Made by a program: the position numbers and the translations under genes
Assembly (NCBI GenBank): GCA_002454505.1
Contig: DKJA01000195.1
Coordinates: forward strand, 29,204 to 61,124
Source: Oxalobacteraceae bacterium UBA6704
Lineage (GTDB): Bacteria > Pseudomonadota > Gammaproteobacteria > Burkholderiales > Burkholderiaceae_D
Reading direction: 5' to 3'
Length of the DNA stretch: 31,921 nucleotides
Shown: positions 31,152-31,921 of the stretch, piece after piece
How the letters are laid out: each line of letters begins with the position of its first letter
How positions within the stretch are numbered: the first letter of the stretch is position 1
Notes under the pieces: model-generated
Seen by the model: only the letters and a program-made list of their open reading frames with translations
What the model was told of the DNA's origin: nothing
The model's database searches: none

Positions 31152-31678
31152 GGCACGGCCGTAACGGCGAAGCTGGCGCCGTGTTCGTGGAAGTGGCGCG
31201 CCGGCGGCTGCTCGAACGGCCACGCATGTTCGCATTCGCCGTCCGCATCCAGGCGGCCCTGCAGCACGATCGCACCGCCGCCATCCGTCACGCGCAGCAG
31301 CGGGCGGTCGCGCAGCAGCTGCGCTGCGGCCGGCGCGGCGGCATCCACCTTCAGCACCACCTGCCAGCCGCCCTGGGCCGGCACGAAGTGCAGCGTCCAC
31401 AGGCCGTCATCGGTGGCCAGTTGTTCGATGGCGCCGCTGTCGGCCGCGCGCAGCAGGCCCGTACTGGATTGCCACGCGCCGCGCCGGTGGGCCTGCGCCA
31501 GGTGCCGGAAGCGCCGCAGCGTGGCCGGCGACCCGTTCAGCGCCGCCAGCTCGCCCTGCGTCAGCGGCCGCGTGCCGCCCAGCGCCGCCAGCAGCGTGGC
31601 GTCGGCCAGCAGCAGCCGGTCGCCCGGTACTTCGCGGGCCAGCAGCACGCGCTCGCGCAGTTTGTCCTCGGGACTCAT
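31148..31678 (-). CDS. unknown 176-residue protein, second gene of kinase operon
   Basis: I do not recognise a family. The N-terminal half (MSPEDKLRERVLLAREVPGD, then LTQGELAALNGSPATLRRFR) is helical, and the second half has alternating strands (LATDDGLWTLHFVPAQGGWQ, LLRVTDGGGAIVLQGRLDAD). No membrane segment, signal peptide or Cys cluster is visible. It follows a sigma-region-4-like gene, and its helical-then-strand layout would be compatible with an anti-sigma-type partner, but this is only inference. The start at 31678 has a GGAG site inside the preceding gene and overlaps its TGA by four bases; a longer frame to 31819 is less likely. Confidence 0.6.
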   Translation of the reverse strand: MSPEDKLRERVLLAREVPGDRLLLADATLLAALGGTRPLTQGELAALNGSPATLRRFRHLAQAHRRGAWQSSTGLLRAADSGAIEQLATDDGLWTLHFVPAQGGWQVVLKVDAAAPAAAQLLRDRPLLRVTDGGGAIVLQGRLDADGECEHAWPFEQPPARHFHEHGASFAVTAVP

Positions 31679-31921
31679 TGTTCGTTCTCCATGTTCATCC
31701 GGCCGTACAACCGGTCGATTGCCGCATTGCGCCGCTTGCGCAGCGTCGGCACGGACATGCCGCCCTGCTTCGCCAGCCGTTGCAGCGGCGGCAGCTCGCC
31801 GCTGTCCTCTTCCAGCCACTCCTGCGGATAGCTGGCATCCTCGGGACCCAGCAGTTTCAGATATACGGCCAGCTGCACGGCCAGTTCTTCGCCGCGCAGC
31901 ACGGCCAGCGCATCGCTGCGG
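31675..31921 (-). CDS. sigma-region-4-like HTH protein, C-terminal part
   Basis: The frame is open through the right edge of the window, so only the last 81 codons are seen. The visible part has a helical stretch (RGEELAVQLAVYLKLLGPED) and then LQRLAKQGGMSVPTLRKRRN followed by AAIDRLYGRMN, which looks like the recognition helix-turn-helix of sigma-70 region 4 or a similar DNA-binding domain. If so, the kinase operon starts with its own transcription factor. Its TGA overlaps the next ATG. A GTG at 31902 could be a start, but the open frame continues upstream without a stop. Confidence 0.55.
   Translation of the reverse strand, partial: RSDALAVLRGEELAVQLAVYLKLLGPEDASYPQEWLEEDSGELPPLQRLAKQGGMSVPTLRKRRNAAIDRLYGRMNMENEQ

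Noticed and set aside
24407..31921. MoxR-vWA or other ATPase-based conflict system
   Set aside because: No AAA+ Walker motifs or vWA MIDAS motif are visible in any of the genes present.

Overview
The window is GC-rich chromosomal DNA, densely packed with short intergenic gaps and many 4-base ATGA start/stop overlaps. The gene content (AidB-type acyl-CoA dehydrogenase, RhtA, persulfide-dioxygenase-like metallo-hydrolase, pirin, OsmC, a copper operon) and the short GGGGACTGTCCCC repeats between genes suggest a betaproteobacterium, most likely the Massilia/Telluria/Duganella group of Oxalobacteraceae. The genus is inferred from general resemblance, not from a marker gene. No rRNA, tRNA, CRISPR array, transposase or integrase was seen.

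Positions 1-12734 are housekeeping and stress genes: aidB (partial), a PAS-GGDEF-EAL cyclic-di-GMP enzyme, a DUF72 protein, a CLC antiporter with fluoride-type pore residues, a four-gene copper operon on the minus strand (small Cys/His/Met protein, His/Met-rich protein, TolC-like lipoprotein, two-domain multicopper oxidase), rhtA, an MBL-fold hydrolase, an exported M28 peptidase and a GNAT acetyltransferase. Two clusters of a palindromic repeat and one single copy sit exactly between genes. A glycine-zipper envelope protein with a clear terminator (12893-13374) closes this part.

Positions 13437-20435 (plus strand) form a signalling and envelope locus: a cytosolic Ser/Thr kinase, a SEDS (FtsW/RodA) membrane protein with a large extra N-terminal domain, a protein with an FhaA-like N-terminus and an FHA-like C-terminus, a membrane-anchored SH3 protein, and an FHA protein with an N-terminal Cys/His cluster. 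It recalls the actinobacterial PknA/PknB-RodA-Fha cluster, but no penicillin-binding protein is present. Pirin and OsmC genes follow on the minus strand.

Positions about 21990-24400 are an AT-rich island holding one minus-strand operon with its own sigma70-like promoter: a pentapeptide-repeat membrane protein, a MNT-type nucleotidyltransferase, a 103-residue unknown and a one-HKD phospholipase-D-like protein. The composition shift, tight coupling and enzyme types make it a candidate undescribed defence or toxin system.

Positions 24407-31921 (minus strand) form a second kinase cluster that starts beyond the right edge: a partial sigma-region-4-like HTH protein, two proteins of unknown function (one SPFH-like), a Lon-like protein built from two S16-type lobes of which only the second keeps the Ser/Lys pair, a zinc-ribbon/SPFH/coiled-coil protein, and a SHOCT-kinase-coiled-coil-FGE fusion. 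The two kinase clusters point toward each other and share themes (kinase, small metal-binding motifs, phosphopeptide-binding or scaffold domains), so they may serve one process. That link is inference.
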